Source: Pseudomonadota bacterium (GTDB taxonomy: Bacteria > Pseudomonadota > Alphaproteobacteria > Sphingomonadales > Sphingomonadaceae). Taken from it: 57,771 nucleotides of DNA. Below the pieces are notes generated by a model. The model made no database searches. It had not been told where the DNA came from and saw only the letters and a program-made list of their open reading frames with translations. Position 1 is the first letter of the stretch. Every line of letters starts with the position of its first letter. Positions 55,175 through 57,771 of this stretch are shown in pieces. A program made the translations under genes and the position numbers. The stretch covers positions 1 to 57,771 of the forward strand of contig JAEWIL010000198.1 in assembly GCA_023387085.1 (NCBI GenBank), written 5' to 3'.

Positions 55175-57493
55175 TCAGAAGCTCTGGTCGATCGAAAGGC
55201 CGACCGTGAAGGGCTGGACCGGGGCAAAGAGCGGGCGCGACCGGTCGGTCAGGAAGGCCAGGCCGGCGTAGGAACGGTCGTTCAGCAAATTCTTGATATA
55301 GACCCGCACCGCCGTCTTGCCGAACTCCACACCGCCGTAAATGTCGACGACGTTTTGCGCGCCCATGCGATAGGGGCTTCCGGTCCCGGCCAGCTGGCCG
55401 TTGACGGCGTCCTTGTAGCGATAGGCAACGCCGCCAATCACTTTGGTGTCATTGCCGATCTCGCGTTGATAATCGGCCATGATGGCGCCGGCCCACGGAG
55501 CCGAGTTCGGAAGCCTGTCGCCGTCCTTGCCGCCGACCCCGGGGGCGTCCGCGGTAAGCTTGGCATCGGTGTAGGTGATGAAGCCGCTGAGCTTCAGCCC
55601 GTTGGCAAAGCCATAGGCCGCGTTGACCTCTACACCCTGGCTGCGGGCCGTATCGCCGTTGCCGGGATAGCTGAACCCCTGCGAATTTGTGACGCGGAGC
55701 TGGATATCGGTCCAGTCGATGTAAAAGGCCGAAAGCTCGAACTGGAGGCGGCGATCGAAGAACATTCCCTTGATGCCGAGCTCATAGTTGGTGAGCCGGT
55801 CGGGAGCATAGGTGGGCGGCACGCCGAGCAGGGGGTTGCCGCAGGTGTCGCAGCCGCCGCCCGGCCGGTAGCCGGTGGCGATACGGCCATAGATCATCGC
55901 GTCGGGCTGGAAGTGATAGCGCGCATTGACCATCCATGTGGTCACCCCGTCCCACGGGCGTGACTGGCAGGCGTATACGCCGCCGTTGCCATAGATGCCG
56001 GTAAAGCCGGAATCGCAGCCCTTGGTGCGGTTTTCGCCGTAGCGGATGCCACCGCTGACATCGAAAGCCTCACTGAAGCGATAGGTGGCGTTGGTGAAGG
56101 CGCCCCATTCGGTATATTTGTTGCGCGAGCCCGGCGTCGTTCCGAGCAACAGAATATCGTTCGGCGCGGCGAGGGGGACGCCATAATCCGAAAAGGCCCG
56201 GAAATCATTGTACTCGCTCGGACTCTCGCGCGTGAAAAAGCCGCCGATCATCCACGAGAAATTCCGCGTATCGTCTGAAGCAAGCCGCGTCTCCTGGGTG
56301 AATTTCTTCAGGCGGTTGACGAAGCGGTAGGGGATCAGCGCGGTCGGAACGCTCGGCACATAGGCGATGCCCGATAGGTCGAGCATCTGGTCATATTTCA
56401 TCCGGGCATAGCTGGTCGAGCTCGTGAGCGTCGCAAAATCCAGATCCCAGTTAACCCGTAGCGCATAGCTTGCGGCATCCTGGCCGTATGTCTCGGCGAA
56501 CTTCGTCGAGCGAATATAGCGCCCGAACGCGGGACGGCCGGTCTGCCCGTCGAGCGTGATCGAATTATTGTCGTCCGAGCGAATCCGCTGGAGCAGGACC
56601 GACGCCTCGATATCGAGCGTGTCGGTGGGGACGAAGAGCAGGCTGGCCCGGCCCCCCTTGGTCCGCGTCGAGTTCGAATTCTTCCGGTCGATGCCGATAT
56701 TGTCGACATAGCCGGCGGTTTCGCGATTATAGGCGCTGAGCCGAAGACCGAGACGATCCTGGACGAGCGGCACGTTGACTGCGGCACGCACGCCCCAGTC
56801 GAGCCCCCCCGATGATGCGACATGGGCAAGGTCGCCGCCCGCGCGGACCTCGACATCATCAAGGTCGGGGCGCTTCAGGCTGTATTTGAGGATGCCGCCC
56901 ATCGCATTCGCGCCGTAGAGGGTGCCCTGCGGGCCGCGCAGCACCTCCACCTTGTCGACGTCGTAGGGCATGAGGTCGAGCGTGTAGGCGCCGCCGCGGG
57001 CCCCGCCGAAACCGCCCGCCGACGCACCTGTCGGTTGATCGTCGATATAGGTGACGACGAGCGGCGCGTTGAAGCTGTTGCTCGAACTCGTCGAGAGACC
57101 GCGGATCGTTACCGTGTTGACGCCCGGCGCGCCGCCATTGGTGATCGCCACACCCGGAACATAGGCGGCGATATCCGCGAGCGATGACGCGCCCCGGTTG
57201 GCGAGGTCTTCGGACTGGATCACCGACATGGCGAGTGGCACCTCGGTCAGCTTCTCCGACCGCTTCTGGGCCGTAACCACAATGTCCCCCGACATCGTCA
57301 CTTCCGGCTGGTGTCCGGATTCGCTCCCGCCTTGGTTTGCGGCGTCCATTTGTGCGTAGACTGCCGTCGGCAGCAGCGCGGCGGCGAGCGCAAACGCTGA
57401 CACCATAGCCCGGCTGCGAATATCCCGATTGCCATTCGCTCCGTTTGCGGTCGTGCGCAGCGTCGGCGAAATCCCGTTATGATCGAGTCCCAT
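55175..57493 (-). CDS. TonB-dependent outer-membrane receptor
   Basis: From ATG 57493 (GGAG directly upstream; an ATG at 57529 is possible) the product is 772 residues. A hydrophobic export segment (MVSAFALAAALLPTAVYAQ) comes after an unusually long basic N-region. The TonB-box-like DIVVTAQKRSEKLTEVPLAM follows. The plug motifs are SSLADIAAYVPGVAITNGG, TIRGLST and VEVLRGPQGTLYGANAMGGI. The barrel ends in VGLSIDQSF. It is first in the minus-strand run of catabolic genes, so it should bring the substrate of that pathway across the outer membrane. Its substrate is unknown. Confidence 0.93.
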   Translation of the reverse strand: MGLDHNGISPTLRTTANGANGNRDIRSRAMVSAFALAAALLPTAVYAQMDAANQGGSESGHQPEVTMSGDIVVTAQKRSEKLTEVPLAMSVIQSEDLANRGASSLADIAAYVPGVAITNGGAPGVNTVTIRGLSTSSSNSFNAPLVVTYIDDQPTGASAGGFGGARGGAYTLDLMPYDVDKVEVLRGPQGTLYGANAMGGILKYSLKRPDLDDVEVRAGGDLAHVASSGGLDWGVRAAVNVPLVQDRLGLRLSAYNRETAGYVDNIGIDRKNSNSTRTKGGRASLLFVPTDTLDIEASVLLQRIRSDDNNSITLDGQTGRPAFGRYIRSTKFAETYGQDAASYALRVNWDLDFATLTSSTSYARMKYDQMLDLSGIAYVPSVPTALIPYRFVNRLKKFTQETRLASDDTRNFSWMIGGFFTRESPSEYNDFRAFSDYGVPLAAPNDILLLGTTPGSRNKYTEWGAFTNATYRFSEAFDVSGGIRYGENRTKGCDSGFTGIYGNGGVYACQSRPWDGVTTWMVNARYHFQPDAMIYGRIATGYRPGGGCDTCGNPLLGVPPTYAPDRLTNYELGIKGMFFDRRLQFELSAFYIDWTDIQLRVTNSQGFSYPGNGDTARSQGVEVNAAYGFANGLKLSGFITYTDAKLTADAPGVGGKDGDRLPNSAPWAGAIMADYQREIGNDTKVIGGVAYRYKDAVNGQLAGTGSPYRMGAQNVVDIYGGVEFGKTAVRVYIKNLLNDRSYAGLAFLTDRSRPLFAPVQPFTVGLSIDQSF

Positions 57494-57708
57494 CTCCAAC
57501 CCCTTCACCCGTATGGTCCATTTCTTCATTTCGCAGCGCCATGGGTATCGGGTTTGCGCGGAATCTCTTGGCACACCGTTCGCCAGATTGGGCAGCCGGT
57601 ACTTTTGAGGGGCATGCCCACTGTGCCGACTTCATTCTGAAGCTGCCGGCTGCTACGCTGTCTGCAGCGGTTTCGTGTCGGATCCGCAGCTTTTGGTGGT
57701 GCACGGCT

Positions 57709-57771
57709 ATGGAATTGACCGACTATCAGACGTTGATCGACCCGACGAAGACCTATGGCGGCGTGCACTCG
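57709..57771 (+). CDS. N-terminal start of a possible Rieske ring-hydroxylating oxygenase alpha subunit (cut by window)
   Basis: The visible 21 codons begin MELTDYQTLIDPTKTYGGVH. Aromatic ring-hydroxylating dioxygenase alpha subunits often start with a similar Y..LID...V...VH/YTDPAIF segment. The Rieske motif itself lies beyond the window, so the call is tentative. It is divergent from the TonB receptor gene; if right, an oxygenase could begin the pathway of the minus-strand operon. Confidence 0.35.
   Translation, partial: MELTDYQTLIDPTKTYGGVHS

Overview
This window comes from a high-GC alphaproteobacterium, most likely a sphingomonad (Sphingopyxis/Sphingomonas/Sphingobium-like). The reasons are two large TonB-dependent receptors beside catabolic genes, a trb-type conjugation cluster in the order common in sphingomonads, Usg and DUF6894 small proteins, and an alphaproteobacterial RpoH-type promoter before groES. 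This is inferred from gene content; no rRNA or species marker is present.

Layout. (1) 1-13.2 kb: three tandem lipoprotein-like paralogs (the first cut by the window edge) lead into a giant 3704-residue RTX protein with an N-terminal class-3-lipase-like domain. Between lipoproteins 2 and 3 lies a 30-residue ORF that looks like the N-terminus of a second, deleted copy of the giant protein. The arrangement resembles lipase effector / lipoprotein immunity modules. (2) 13.2-27.3 kb: a conjugation region with a DUF6118 gene and a truncated, frameshifted TraA relaxase remnant on the minus strand, then an apparently complete mating-pair-formation operon on the plus strand (traG, a CopG-like gene, trbB-C-D-E-J-L-F-G-I, a DUF2274 gene, an excisionase-like HTH gene). 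No integrase or complete relaxase is seen. (3) 27.3-29.5 kb: a Fic AMP-transferase gene behind an AT-rich inverted repeat, then a gene-poor stretch ending at tRNA-Thr(CGT).

(4) 29.9-37.4 kb: a beta-glucan/cello-oligosaccharide locus with a GH6 cellulase, a LacI regulator, a GH3 beta-glucosidase and a TonB-dependent receptor. Two identical 14-bp operator-like boxes 21 bp apart lie before the GH3 gene. (5) 37.6-39.7 kb: groES-groEL. (6) 39.8-47.3 kb: small conserved genes (including usg), a Crp/Fnr regulator, an AraC/SDR divergent pair, and a TetR regulator divergent from a fatty-acid-hydroxylase operon. (7) 47.4-57.5 kb: a seven-gene minus-strand set (TonB receptor, Xaa-Pro aminopeptidase, SnoaL-like protein, GMC oxidoreductase, prolyl aminopeptidase, aldehyde dehydrogenase, MFS transporter). 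It reads as an uptake, hydrolysis and oxidation pathway for an unknown proline-containing or amide substrate. A divergent gene at the right edge starts like a Rieske ring-hydroxylating oxygenase.

The candidates most worth testing are the RTX-lipase/lipoprotein module with its orphan stub and the proline-peptidase/GMC/ALDH operon.
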